A DNA stretch of 53,847 bases, from positions 1 through 53,847 of the forward strand of contig CBDVAP010000004.1 in assembly GCA_965372015.1 (NCBI GenBank), given 5' to 3'. The stretch's first letter is position 1. Each line of letters begins with the position of its first letter. The stretch comes from JACZSB01 sp965372015. Its GTDB lineage: Bacteria > Fidelibacterota > Marinisomatia > SCGC-AAA003-L08 > TS1B11. A program made the position numbers and the translations under genes. The notes beneath the pieces are model-generated. The model had not been told where the DNA came from, made no database searches, and saw only the letters and a list, made by a program, of their open reading frames with translations. Shown here piece after piece: positions 16,128-24,330 of this stretch.

Positions 16128-18635
16128 TCAGACCCCTGGCTCCGCCCGGTAGACCTTCACCGGTGTCCCGTTCAGGACCGGAGCCCCGGTTAAGGCGTCA
16201 AAATTGTTTTCCAGGGCGTCCGCGGTATTGCTGCCGATGCCGGTGCCGAACCGTCCATAGTGAGTATGTCCCAGGCCGCGAGGGATATGCACCACACCCG
16301 GGTGAATGCCCTCAAAGAACCGTACCTGGGCCCGAATCCGGCCGCTGGTCGATTCCACCCACGCCGCTTCGTGGTCCACCAGGCCATACCGGCGCCCGCT
16401 GTCCGGATTAACCTCGACCCAAGTCTGCCAGTAACGGCTTACCTGAACGCCTATTACTTCCAACAATGAGGGCTGAGTGGCGCCCCGCCCGTCGCGGTTG
16501 GTCAACAGCTCCGAAGTCGTCAGCACCAGGGGGAATTCTTCCACCATACCGACGGCGTGCGGCGCCTCGTAATGGGGCTGGAGCAATTCCTCCCCCCGGG
16601 CGGTGATGTGATTGGCGCGTAGCAAAGTTTCCCGCGCTTCGGCGGCCTTCCCACCGGACTCCCGGCCGGCCGCCGCCAGTTTCCGGGCCATAACGGATGA
16701 TATGAATTCGAATTTTTTTGAAGGGGTCCGGTACATCTCATCCGGCCGCATGGGTATCGCCAGCGGGTTCCACCAGCCACCCTTTTTGGCCAGGAGCTTC
16801 CGGAAGGCCCGGAAGGAAGAATACTGCTGTGACTGCCAGCCCCTATCTTTCAGAAAAGCCAGCCATTGGGCGTCCGAGGTTTCCGAGATCACGGCCCCCT
16901 GCCCCGAGTCGAAGACCGCCTGCAATTGCTTGGTCACCAATGCTTTATAGCTTGGCCACGGGAAGGCCGGCCCACCTACCGCTGCCTTCCCCAGTTCCAG
17001 CAGCACTTCACCGGACTGGCGGGTATCAAATAGCTTTTCCACTACCGGGGTCTGCAAGCCGATGTGGGCAAACATCAGGCCGGCGGCCGGGCCTGACAGA
17101 TCGGTTTTCTCCAGATAACTGTGGTCCGGCAGCACCAGGTTGGCATGTAGCGCTGTCTCGTCCACGAACAGGCCCAGGTAAACCACCTGGTCGATATGTT
17201 GCAGGGCCTGCACCAGTGTTTCCCGGTCCTGGGCATGGTACACCGGGTTGGAGTCGATGATCAACAGGGTATCGATCAGGCCCGGCTCCGATGCCGCCAC
17301 TTCGGTGGCAAAACGGTGCAGGCTCACCTCACCAAACAGGGCCGGCGCCCCGGTCCCGGAGCCGACTTTCGGAGGCACTGTATCGCCTTGGGCTTTGGTA
17401 GGGGCCGGGGGCTCCGGGAATGAGAAATCCAGGGTGGGCAGGTGGAACTGCAGGCCGCCGGCCTTCTGGAAGTTGCCCAGCAGAGCGTTTAAGGAATGCA
17501 CTGCCCACTGGGTGAATCCGCCGTTGGTGGCATACCGGGCGCCATCGTCAGCCAGGGCCAGGGCCGGCTTCAGAGCGCCCAGCTCCTCACCCAACTTGAT
17601 AATTGTACTCGTAGGCACACCGGTAATCCGGGAGACCTGTTCCGGATAGTAATTGGCGCGCAGAAAAGCCTCAAAGCCCGGTTGCTCCCGGCCCTTGGCA
17701 TCCTGGTAGGGCCAGAAGCCGGTGGTGTGCTCAAAGATAAAGTCCTCGTCGTACTGGCGCTCGGCGATCAGAATATATGCCAATCCCAGTGCCAGAGCGC
17801 CGTAAGTGCCCGGTCTGATAGGTACCCACCGGTCAGCGTTGGAGGCCGTCAGGTTCAACCGCGAATCCACCTGCACCAGGGTGAAATCATGCTCCCGGTC
17901 GGAGGCTCGCAGTTGGCCGAACAGATTCTGATAATAGATCGGGTTGGCGCCCTCCTCCAAGAAGTTGGCGCCGAAACTGATAACATAGCGGGTATTGTAA
18001 AGATCGGGAGCCGGTGTCAGGGCCTGGCCCTGGGTCAGTTCCGAGCCCACCGTGCTGGTCCCCAGGCGCGGGTCCTCGAAGTAGTTGGGGGAACCAACCG
18101 CCTGCATGAAATGGCGAGCCAAGCGGCCCACCAGCGGCGAGCAGTCACCGTTGATCAGGGCGATGCGATGCCCTTCGCCGCGCTCCACCAGCCGTTTAAG
18201 GCGGGTCTTCAGGCCGCCCAACGCTTCGGGCCATCCCAGTTCCTCCCACCGGTCGGCTCCCACTTTCCCGGTGTGACGGAGGGGGCCGGTGACCCGGTCA
18301 GGATTGAACAGCACCTCCATGGAGGTATGGGCCATGGGACACACCCCGCCGTTGTTGGTGGGGAAAATGGGATTGCCCTGCACGTACACCGGTACGCCAT
18401 CGATCCGGCGGATGTTGATACCACAGCCGGCCGGGCACTGTCCGCAAATGGTGTTGATCCAGGTCTCCTGGCCAGGCCCGTGTTTTAAGTCCTCCACCAG
18501 CCGGTTGGGTACCGCCATCAGCTCCGGCAGCAGGAGCTGGCCCGCCACTACCGAGCCCGCCGCCAGGCCTCCCAACTTCAGAAAATCCCGCCGGGAAATC
18601 AGCTTATGATCCTGTTTTTTACTGCGGCCACTCAT
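16128..18635 (-). CDS. Tat-exported molybdopterin-oxidoreductase-family subunit (QrcB/ActB-like)
   Basis: With the ATG at 18635 (4-base overlap with the cytochrome gene) the protein has 835 residues; an in-frame start at 18653 is possible. A twin-arginine signal, SRRDFLKLGG, lies at residues 14-23. A [4Fe-4S] site follows: Cys64, 67, 71 and 99. The rest has the fold of the DMSO-reductase family. Where catalytic members carry a Cys, SeCys, Ser or Asp ligand to the metal, I see EDPRLGTSTVG with no clear ligand, as in QrcB and ActB subunits that lack a working Mo site. It may be structural/electron-transferring rather than catalytic, although a full Moco operon lies nearby. Confidence 0.85.
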   Translation of the reverse strand: MSGRSKKQDHKLISRRDFLKLGGLAAGSVVAGQLLLPELMAVPNRLVEDLKHGPGQETWINTICGQCPAGCGINIRRIDGVPVYVQGNPIFPTNNGGVCPMAHTSMEVLFNPDRVTGPLRHTGKVGADRWEELGWPEALGGLKTRLKRLVERGEGHRIALINGDCSPLVGRLARHFMQAVGSPNYFEDPRLGTSTVGSELTQGQALTPAPDLYNTRYVISFGANFLEEGANPIYYQNLFGQLRASDREHDFTLVQVDSRLNLTASNADRWVPIRPGTYGALALGLAYILIAERQYDEDFIFEHTTGFWPYQDAKGREQPGFEAFLRANYYPEQVSRITGVPTSTIIKLGEELGALKPALALADDGARYATNGGFTQWAVHSLNALLGNFQKAGGLQFHLPTLDFSFPEPPAPTKAQGDTVPPKVGSGTGAPALFGEVSLHRFATEVAASEPGLIDTLLIIDSNPVYHAQDRETLVQALQHIDQVVYLGLFVDETALHANLVLPDHSYLEKTDLSGPAAGLMFAHIGLQTPVVEKLFDTRQSGEVLLELGKAAVGGPAFPWPSYKALVTKQLQAVFDSGQGAVISETSDAQWLAFLKDRGWQSQQYSSFRAFRKLLAKKGGWWNPLAIPMRPDEMYRTPSKKFEFISSVMARKLAAAGRESGGKAAEARETLLRANHITARGEELLQPHYEAPHAVGMVEEFPLVLTTSELLTNRDGRGATQPSLLEVIGVQVSRYWQTWVEVNPDSGRRYGLVDHEAAWVESTSGRIRAQVRFFEGIHPGVVHIPRGLGHTHYGRFGTGIGSNTADALENNFDALTGAPVLNGTPVKVYRAEPGV

Positions 18636-19141
18636 CGATGGCAAGCCAGGCAATCGTTGGTTATTTGACGCTCGCTATGGCACTCGGTGCAGTTGTCCAT
18701 AGTGACCTCGACAACCGGGTATTTTGCCGGTTCGGTCATCTCGGCCACTGCCCCATGGCACAGTTGGCAATCCAGGCCCCCCGACGTTACATGGCGGCGA
18801 TGGGAGAAATAAACATGGTCCGGGACTGTATAGATCCGCTGCCAGGGAATCGGTTCGTCGGAGGTGGTGTAGGCCAGCAGCTGCTCTTCCAACTCCGTTT
18901 CGGTCAATTCCTCGCTGTGGCAATCCTGGCAAACCTCCAGTGCCGGCAGGGTGGCCCGCTGATGATCCTCCACCCGTAGGTGGCAGTCGGTGCACTCCAG
19001 GTCCACTTCGTCGATATGCAGATTATGGCTGAACGGTAGCGGTTGAATGATAGCCCCGGACCGCCGGCTGAGGATGAATAGCGCCGAGACAGCCATCACG
19101 ACTATTATCACAATTATGCTGTTGCGTTGAGTGAGATTCAA
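18632..19141 (-). CDS. Membrane-anchored pentaheme cytochrome c (ActA/QrcA-like)
   Basis: First gene of the redox operon. A single N-terminal helix (residues ~8-24) anchors a periplasmic domain with five CxxCH sites at residues 50-54, 71-75, 125-129, 151-155 and 164-168. Extra histidines (FSHNLH near 37-42 and FSHRRH near 112-117) are spaced like distal ligands of class III cytochromes. Size, anchor and heme count fit the ActA subunit of alternative complex III and the QrcA subunit of menaquinone reductase. A 14-bp palindrome lies 36 bases upstream of the start. Confidence 0.92.
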   Translation of the reverse strand: MNLTQRNSIIVIIVVMAVSALFILSRRSGAIIQPLPFSHNLHIDEVDLECTDCHLRVEDHQRATLPALEVCQDCHSEELTETELEEQLLAYTTSDEPIPWQRIYTVPDHVYFSHRRHVTSGGLDCQLCHGAVAEMTEPAKYPVVEVTMDNCTECHSERQITNDCLACHR

Positions 19142-19176
19142 TGGTGCAATTAGTAATTTCTATCCGGCCTGGCCGT

Positions 19177-19190
19177 CACCAGCGCTGGTG
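19177..19190. promoter_or_regulatory. Perfect 14-bp palindrome upstream of the redox operon
   Basis: CACCAGCGCTGGTG is a perfect inverted repeat 36 bases before the pentaheme cytochrome start, flanked by GGCCGT and GCG. Its size and place fit an operator bound by a dimeric regulator. No regulator is identified, and a GC-rich palindrome could also arise by chance. Confidence 0.3.
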
Positions 19191-19289
19191 GCGAACAATG
19201 ACTGGTCTATTTTAGACAGGTGGTCATAGAGGGGCAAGCACAAAGTGCGGCTTAACTGTCGGCCACCGGAGCAGTTCCGGGCCGGGTAG

Positions 19290-19604
19290 CTATTTAAGCT
19301 GGACGGCTGTGCCGTAGGCCACGATCTCCGCAGCCCCGCCCATGACGCTGGCGCTGGTGAACCTGATGGCCACCACCGCGTCGGCCCCCAACTCCTCAGC
19401 CCGGGCCAGCATACGGTCCAGGGCCTGCTCCCGAGCCTCGGCCATCATCTTGGTGTATTCGAGGACTTCGCCCCCCACCACGTTCCGTAGCGCCGCCATG
19501 ATGTCTTTCCCGACATGGCGGGCGCGAATCGTATTCCCGCGAACCAGCCCCAAGGTAACGGAGATTTCCCGGTCTTCAAAGTGATCTTGCGTGGAAAGTA
19601 GCAT
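19290..19604 (-). CDS. YbjQ/UPF0145 family protein
   Basis: A 104-residue YbjQ-family protein (pentameric fold, sometimes called heavy-metal-binding; function unproven). Characteristic segments are LGLVRGNTIRARHVGKD, then GGEVLEYTKMMAEAREQAL, and GADAVVAIRFTSASVMGGA near the end. The ATG at 19604 sits 5 bases behind a GAGG site and is preferred to the GTG two codons upstream. It is followed upstream in the transcript by a small membrane protein and a LOG-like protein, forming a minus-strand group separate from the redox operon by 148 bases. Confidence 0.88.
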   Translation of the reverse strand: MLLSTQDHFEDREISVTLGLVRGNTIRARHVGKDIMAALRNVVGGEVLEYTKMMAEAREQALDRMLARAEELGADAVVAIRFTSASVMGGAAEIVAYGTAVQLK

Positions 19605-19616
19605 GCTCACCTCATT

Positions 19617-19820
19617 TCACTGTTGGACGTTTTTATCGTAGTAATTATCTTCCTCGCTGGCCAGCCGGTCCTTAAGGACCTTTACCAACAGCAGGCCCCC
19701 ACCCGCCAGCGCCACCAACCCCACCAAGCCGTAGGGTAGTATCGCGATCAGGCCCACAATCATGCCCACTGCCCAGAGCAGAACCACGCTGCCGATCAGC
19801 GCGTAACCCAGTTTTTCCAT
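19617..19820 (-). CDS. Small membrane protein, two predicted helices
   Basis: A 67-residue protein with two hydrophobic helices separated by the ILPYGLVGL turn (residues ~8-28 and ~31-48). It ends in a charged tail, DRLASEEDNYYDKN. An AAGGAAG ribosome-binding site precedes the ATG. The gene lies 12 bases before the YbjQ gene and 17 bases after the LOG-like gene, suggesting one transcript. I recognise no family. Confidence 0.6.
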   Translation of the reverse strand: MEKLGYALIGSVVLLWAVGMIVGLIAILPYGLVGLVALAGGGLLLVKVLKDRLASEEDNYYDKNVQQ

Positions 19821-19837
19821 GGTAAGATCTTCCTTAT

Positions 19838-20356
19838 TTACTTTTGCGTATCAGCCGATTGATTCAAGCTGTTCCTAATTAGGCTCCCGATTTCGGCGAT
19901 CACCTCTGAAACCTGGCTGAAGCAGCTCACACCGGGGCCACCGGCTGATGGCAGGGGCGGCTCCGTCCAGCCCAACAGGAATAGTGGTTTGCTGTTTTTA
20001 ACGGCCAGGGCGATTTCACTGAGTGTTCCGGCGCTACCGGGCAAGACCACCACCACATCGCTCGACAGGATATTGATCACGTTCCGGGCGTCACCCAGGC
20101 CGGTGCGTATCGGGATGGTCAAATGTGGGGAGGCGGCGGCCAGATCCCGGTCGGGGAGAATTCCCACCACCGTTCCCCCGGCCTCGGCCGCCCCGGCGGA
20201 GACTGCCGCCATCACCCCGGCATCGCGGCCGCCACTCAGCTCTACCCACCCCTCCAGGGCCACCGCCCGGCCCAATTCCCGGGCCAGCGCTTCGACTTCC
20301 TCAGGGACCTGGCTGCCGCCCATGACCCCGATTATCGGGGACCGCTCCCCGCTCAC
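19838..20356 (-). CDS. LOG-like Rossmann protein (TIGR00725 / Moco-carrier-like)
   Basis: A 172-residue nucleotide-binding-fold protein of the SLOG superfamily. The start IIGVMGGSQVPEE, the GGRDAGVMAAVSAGA helix and the PGSAGTLSEIALAVK motif match the TIGR00725 group, whose relatives include the algal molybdenum cofactor carrier protein. The PGG-GT-x-x-E motif of cytokinin-activating LOG enzymes is altered to PGSAGTLSE, so a lonely-guy phosphoribohydrolase role is doubtful. A GTG start is inferred. Given the Moco operon in the same window a cofactor-binding role is attractive, but the sequence does not prove it. Confidence 0.8.
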   Translation of the reverse strand: MSGERSPIIGVMGGSQVPEEVEALARELGRAVALEGWVELSGGRDAGVMAAVSAGAAEAGGTVVGILPDRDLAAASPHLTIPIRTGLGDARNVINILSSDVVVVLPGSAGTLSEIALAVKNSKPLFLLGWTEPPLPSAGGPGVSCFSQVSEVIAEIGSLIRNSLNQSADTQK

Positions 20357-20604
20357 CGGGGGGTCCCGCCTTGTAGCAATTCCATCTCCGTCACGTACAG
20401 ATTATTACCGAATTTACAACTCGCCGCGAGCATTATTTCCTCTACCCTTAGTGCGGCTTGCTTAAAGAGATTCCGCCTATCAGCCGCTGATAATGTCCTG
20501 TCCTGCGGCCTCGCGACTCCCTAAATTGACACCTTGAAGTGAGACTCTGCAACGCGATCACTGCTATGAACCGTGCCCCTGAGGGCCCTACGTTTAAGGA
20601 AACG

Positions 20605-20630
20605 ACCTCCAACCGGAGGTTTTATTTTAT
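20605..20630 (+). terminator. Attenuator-like intrinsic terminator in the pyrR leader
   Basis: ACCTCC (20605-20610) pairs with GGAGGT (20615-20620) across an AACC loop and is followed by TTTATTTTAT, ending 16 bases before the pyrR start. A terminator in this exact place is typical of PyrR-controlled attenuation in pyr operons. The PyrR RNA-binding consensus was not clearly recognised. A TTGACA box lies at 20526-20531 without a convincing -10. Confidence 0.5.
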
Positions 20631-20645
20631 CCACCGGGAACAGCT

Positions 20646-21191
20646 GTGAATAAAGTTAAAGCCACCTTGCTGGACGCCGACGAATTCGAGCGCACTCTGT
20701 CCCGGTTGGCCAACGAGATCATAGAGCGTCACCCCACTGTCGACAATCTGGCCGTTATCGGGATCCGCACCCGGGGTGAATTCATTGGCCAGCGGATCGC
20801 CGGCCTGATAGCCGGCCACAAAGGTGATGAGGTAAAATTCGGCACGGTGGATGTAACCTTCTACCGCGATGATTTTCGCACCCACCTGCCATCCCCCGAA
20901 ATCGGGCCCACGAACATACCTTTTGGTGTCGACAATCTGCACATCATCCTGGTTGATGATGTGCTCTATACCGGGCGCACGGTGCGGGCGGCGGTGAACA
21001 GTATCATGGACTTCGGCCGGCCGGCCGCAATTGAGCTGGCGGTGCTGGTGGATCGGGGCCATCGGGAGCTGCCCATCCGGGCCGACTACCTGGGACGCCA
21101 TCACCCTACTTCGAGTAACGAACACATCCATGTGCATGTGATCGAGGTGGACGGCCGGGACGAAGTGCTGCTGCTGGACTATGGCCAGTGA
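20646..21191 (+). CDS. pyrR: PyrR pyrimidine operon attenuation regulator / uracil phosphoribosyltransferase
   Basis: PyrR binds pyr mRNA leaders when UMP is high and promotes termination; many homologues also have uracil phosphoribosyltransferase activity. The PRPP-binding motif is present as LHIILVDDVLYTGRTVRAA at about residue 100, and the first half has VIGIRTRGEFIGQRIA, typical for PyrR. At 181 residues the length is normal. The GTG start at 20646 follows a hairpin with T-run that may be its own target. The stop overlaps the GTG of pyrB, so pyrR-pyrB-pyrC are coupled. Confidence 0.96.
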   Translation: MNKVKATLLDADEFERTLSRLANEIIERHPTVDNLAVIGIRTRGEFIGQRIAGLIAGHKGDEVKFGTVDVTFYRDDFRTHLPSPEIGPTNIPFGVDNLHIILVDDVLYTGRTVRAAVNSIMDFGRPAAIELAVLVDRGHRELPIRADYLGRHHPTSSNEHIHVHVIEVDGRDEVLLLDYGQ

Positions 21192-22135
21192 GAGCAGCTG
21201 CCATCTCTTTAACCAATTTGATCGGCCTGGAGGGGGTCCCCCGCTCAGACATTCAGACCCTGCTGGACACCGGTTTTTACTTCCGGGACGTGCTGGACCG
21301 TCCCATCAAGAAGGTCCCTATCCTCACCGGTATCAACGTGGTCAACCTGTTTTTCGAGAGTTCCACTCGTACTCGCATCTCCTTTGAGCTGGCCGAAAAG
21401 CGCCTGAGCGCGGATGTAGTCAATTTTTCCGCCGCCGCCTCCAGCCTGAGCAAAGGTGAAGGTCTGAAGGATACTGTCCGAAACATCCATGCCATGAAGA
21501 TGGATGCGGTGGTGATGCGCCACCCGGTGCCCGGTGCGGCGTTGCAGCTCAGCCGTTTCGTGGAGGCGGTGGTGATCAACGCCGGGGATGGCGCCCACGA
21601 ACACCCTACCCAGGGCCTGCTGGATATGATGTCCATCCAGGAGAAATTCGGTCGGATAAAGGGGTTGAAAATCGCGATCATCGGCGATATCGCCCATAGC
21701 CGGGTGGCCCTCTCCAACATTTTCGGCCTCAAAACTATGGGCGCTAAAGTAACCGTCTGCGGTCCTGGACACCTGATTCCCCCCTTTATCGAGGAGTTGG
21801 GGGTCACCGTCAATCGTGACGTGGATGCCGTGCTGGAGTGGGCGGATGCGGTCAACGTGCTACGCATCCAACGCGAGCGGATGGGCGTGGGGGTTATCTC
21901 CTCCGTGCGGGAATACCGCAACCAGTTCGGTATCACTGTCGAGCGGTTGGCCCGGCATAAAAAGGAAATTGTGATTCTGCACCCCGGGCCCATGAACCGG
22001 GGGGTCGAAATCGACAGCGATGTGGCCGACGGAGACCAGGCCATAATCTTAGACCAGGTGCTGAACGGCGTGGCGGTGCGAATGAGCGTGCTGTTTCACC
22101 TGCTGGGGCCCCGTGAAGCGTTGGAGGAGGCCTGA
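21188..22135 (+). CDS. pyrB: Aspartate carbamoyltransferase catalytic subunit
   Basis: Catalyses carbamoyl phosphate + aspartate to carbamoyl aspartate, the committing step of pyrimidine synthesis. Conserved motifs are FFESSTRTRISFE (carbamoyl phosphate loop, near residue 55), the HPTQGLLDMM segment and LHPGPMNRGVEI near the end. At 315 residues it fits the ~34-kDa bacterial class. No regulatory subunit PyrI is adjacent; instead pyrR precedes and pyrC overlaps. GTG start within the pyrR stop. Confidence 0.97.
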   Translation: MRAAAISLTNLIGLEGVPRSDIQTLLDTGFYFRDVLDRPIKKVPILTGINVVNLFFESSTRTRISFELAEKRLSADVVNFSAAASSLSKGEGLKDTVRNIHAMKMDAVVMRHPVPGAALQLSRFVEAVVINAGDGAHEHPTQGLLDMMSIQEKFGRIKGLKIAIIGDIAHSRVALSNIFGLKTMGAKVTVCGPGHLIPPFIEELGVTVNRDVDAVLEWADAVNVLRIQRERMGVGVISSVREYRNQFGITVERLARHKKEIVILHPGPMNRGVEIDSDVADGDQAIILDQVLNGVAVRMSVLFHLLGPREALEEA

Positions 22136-23424
22136 TGGGCCGCATTGCCCCACTGCCGAAGGCGCTCCTGATAAAGGGGGCCACGATTTACGATCCCGCC
22201 ACCGGGAAAACCCGCCGGAGCGATCTGGCGGTGAAAAACGGCCGGTTGATCGAACCTGAAAAACTTGGGACCGCGAAAGTGGAGCGGTTGGATGCTCGTG
22301 GCGCATTGGTAACCCACGGTTTCATCGATATCCATGCCCATTTCCGGGAACCGGGCCGGGAGGATCAGGAATCGCTTGAAAGTGGCTCCCGGGCCGCCCT
22401 GGCCGGTGGTTTTACCCGGGTGGCGGTGATGCCCAATACCTGGCCGGCTATCGATTCACCGGAGATGGTACGCTCACTGCTGGAAAAGGCCGAGCGGCTA
22501 CCTATTACCTTATATGTCATCGGCGCCATCAGCCGGGGCCGGGAAGGGCGGGAGTTGGCGGAGCTGCTGGAAATGCAGGCCGCCGGGGCAGTGGCCTTTT
22601 CAGATGACGGCAATCCCATAACCGACGGCCAGGTACTTCGAAGGGCGCTGCAATATACGCTGGATGCCGGCACGCCGATCATTAACCATGCTGAGGACCT
22701 CTCTTTGCGTGACGGCGGGGCGATGAATCAGAGTGCCCTTTCCACCCGGCTGGGTCTGCCGGGCAACCCGGTGCAGGCCGAAGCGGCCATGGTACATCGG
22801 GACCTGCTCATCGCTCAGGAGACCGGCGGCCGGTTGCATGTGCCCCATGTCAGCACCGCCCTGGCGGTAGACCTGGTACGGCGTTTCAAGGAGGCCGGAG
22901 TGGCGATCACCGCCGAGGCCACCCCCCATCATCTGGGCCTGACGGAGGACGCCCTGCGGCAGTTCGACACCAATGCCAAGGTAGCGCCTCCCCTGCGAAC
23001 CGAGGCCGACCGCCAAGCCGTAGTCAAAGGACTAATGGACGGCACCCTGGACTGCATCGCCACCGATCATGCCCCCCATACCGTTGAGGAGAAGGAGCAG
23101 GATATGATCCAGGCGCCCTTCGGGATGATCGGCCTGGAGTCGGCCTTTGCCCTGGCGCACACCGTGCTGGCCCCGGCGGGGTTGGCCCTTGAGAAATTGA
23201 TCGACCTGTTCACTGCCGGCCCGGCCCGGGCGCTGGGACTGGAGCTTACTCCCCTACAGCCGGGTTCGCTGGTCGAGCTGGTGGTGTTGCGGCCCGATGA
23301 GACCTGGACCTTTACCGAGAAAGATATACATTCCCGCTCCCGGAATACACCAATGCTGGGGAAATTGTTTACGGGCCGGGTCATGGCTACGGTAACCGTA
23401 CGCGGGTGTTACCTGCCCGGCTGA
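22135..23424 (+). CDS. pyrC: Dihydroorotase, class I
   Basis: A zinc-dependent amidohydrolase that cyclises carbamoyl aspartate to dihydroorotate. The metal motif is FIDIHAHFREPGRED (H-x-H, near residues 61-65). The fold continues with INHAEDLSL, HVPHVST and the C-terminal catalytic Asp in CIATDHAPHT. At 429 residues it matches the class I (Bacillus-type) enzymes. The ATG overlaps the pyrB TGA by one base. The operon ends here; rplM follows after a promoter-like sequence. Confidence 0.97.
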   Translation: MGRIAPLPKALLIKGATIYDPATGKTRRSDLAVKNGRLIEPEKLGTAKVERLDARGALVTHGFIDIHAHFREPGREDQESLESGSRAALAGGFTRVAVMPNTWPAIDSPEMVRSLLEKAERLPITLYVIGAISRGREGRELAELLEMQAAGAVAFSDDGNPITDGQVLRRALQYTLDAGTPIINHAEDLSLRDGGAMNQSALSTRLGLPGNPVQAEAAMVHRDLLIAQETGGRLHVPHVSTALAVDLVRRFKEAGVAITAEATPHHLGLTEDALRQFDTNAKVAPPLRTEADRQAVVKGLMDGTLDCIATDHAPHTVEEKEQDMIQAPFGMIGLESAFALAHTVLAPAGLALEKLIDLFTAGPARALGLELTPLQPGSLVELVVLRPDETWTFTEKDIHSRSRNTPMLGKLFTGRVMATVTVRGCYLPG

Positions 23425-23431
23425 AAAAGTC

Positions 23432-23461
23432 TTGACCCGCTTTGAGCAATGCCGGTAATTT
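23432..23461 (+). promoter_or_regulatory. Candidate promoter for rplM-rpsI
   Basis: TTGACC (23432-23437), an 18-base spacer and TAATTT (23456-23461) lie 27 bases before the rplM ATG. The downstream box also fits the TAnnTTTG-like element used by Bacteroidota. Placement at the start of a ribosomal operon supports it; there is no experimental evidence. Confidence 0.45.
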
Positions 23462-23487
23462 TTCCTGCTGTACTGGAATGGATTTTT

Positions 23488-23916
23488 ATGAAGACGTTTA
23501 CGCTAAAAGCCAAGGATATTAAGCACGAGTGGTTCGTGGCTGACGCCGAAGGCCAGGTACTGGGCCGGTTTGCCACCAGAATCGCTACGGTATTGCGGGG
23601 CAAGCACAAGCCTACCTTTACTCCTCACATGGACATGGGTGACTGTGTTGTGGTCACTAATGCCGAAAAGATCGTGGCCACGGGTGGAAAGCAGACCAAA
23701 AAGACCTATTGGCATCACACCGGCTGGATCGGCAACCAAAAGGAAGTTTCGCTGGAAACGATGCTCCGCAGCCATCCTGAGCGGGTAATCAAGCATGCTG
23801 TCCGCGGGATGTTGCCCCACAACCGCTTGGGCCGCAGTATGCTGCGCCACTTGAAGATTTATGCCGGCCCCGATCATCCCCACCAGGCCCAACTACCGAA
23901 ACCTTTGGAAATCTAG
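23488..23916 (+). CDS. rplM: 50S ribosomal protein L13
   Basis: 142 residues, the standard length for L13. It starts MKTFTLKAKDIKHEWFVADA and contains the family's GRFATRIATVLRGKHKP, then GDCVVVTNAEKI and the basic AVRGMLPHNRLGRSMLRHLK motif. The frame opens earlier (GTG-like at 23449), but the ATG at 23488 behind a purine-rich stretch is correct by homology. It forms the usual pair with rpsI, 7 bases downstream. Confidence 0.98.
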   Translation: MKTFTLKAKDIKHEWFVADAEGQVLGRFATRIATVLRGKHKPTFTPHMDMGDCVVVTNAEKIVATGGKQTKKTYWHHTGWIGNQKEVSLETMLRSHPERVIKHAVRGMLPHNRLGRSMLRHLKIYAGPDHPHQAQLPKPLEI

Positions 23917-23923
23917 GCAGAAA

Positions 23924-24316
23924 ATGGCGAAAATTATCGCGCGTTCAATCGGACGACGGAAAACTGCGGTCGCCCGATTGCGGTTGCTCGAGGGCAAGGG
24001 AACGATAAGCATCAACCAGCGCAAGCTGGAAGATTACTTTCCGCGTTCGGCGCATAAGATAATCCTGAATGAGCCGCTGCAGCTCGTTGGCTTGGAAGGT
24101 CAATACAATATTATTATCAATGTACGGGGTGGCGGTCCCGCGGGACAAGCCGGCGCAATCCGCCTGGCACTGGCCCGGGCCTTGGAGAAGGTTGACGGGG
24201 AGTTCCGTCCGGCGCTCAAGAAGGCCGGTATGCTCACCCGGGACGCCCGGGAAGTGGAGCGTAAAAAATATGGCCAACCGGGCGCTCGCAAAAAATTTCA
24301 ATTCTCAAAACGTTAG
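23924..24316 (+). CDS. rpsI: 30S ribosomal protein S9
   Basis: 130 residues with the hallmark signature: SIGRRKTAVARLRLLEGKG at the start, VRGGGPAGQAGAIRLALARAL in the middle, and a basic tail ending in KKFQFSKR, which reaches the P-site tRNA. The ATG at 23924 is chosen over an in-frame upstream start that would add residues overlapping L13. The gene lies between rplM and rpsB. Confidence 0.98.
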   Translation: MAKIIARSIGRRKTAVARLRLLEGKGTISINQRKLEDYFPRSAHKIILNEPLQLVGLEGQYNIIINVRGGGPAGQAGAIRLALARALEKVDGEFRPALKKAGMLTRDAREVERKKYGQPGARKKFQFSKR

Positions 24317-24330
24317 TTTTTCGGAGTTAT

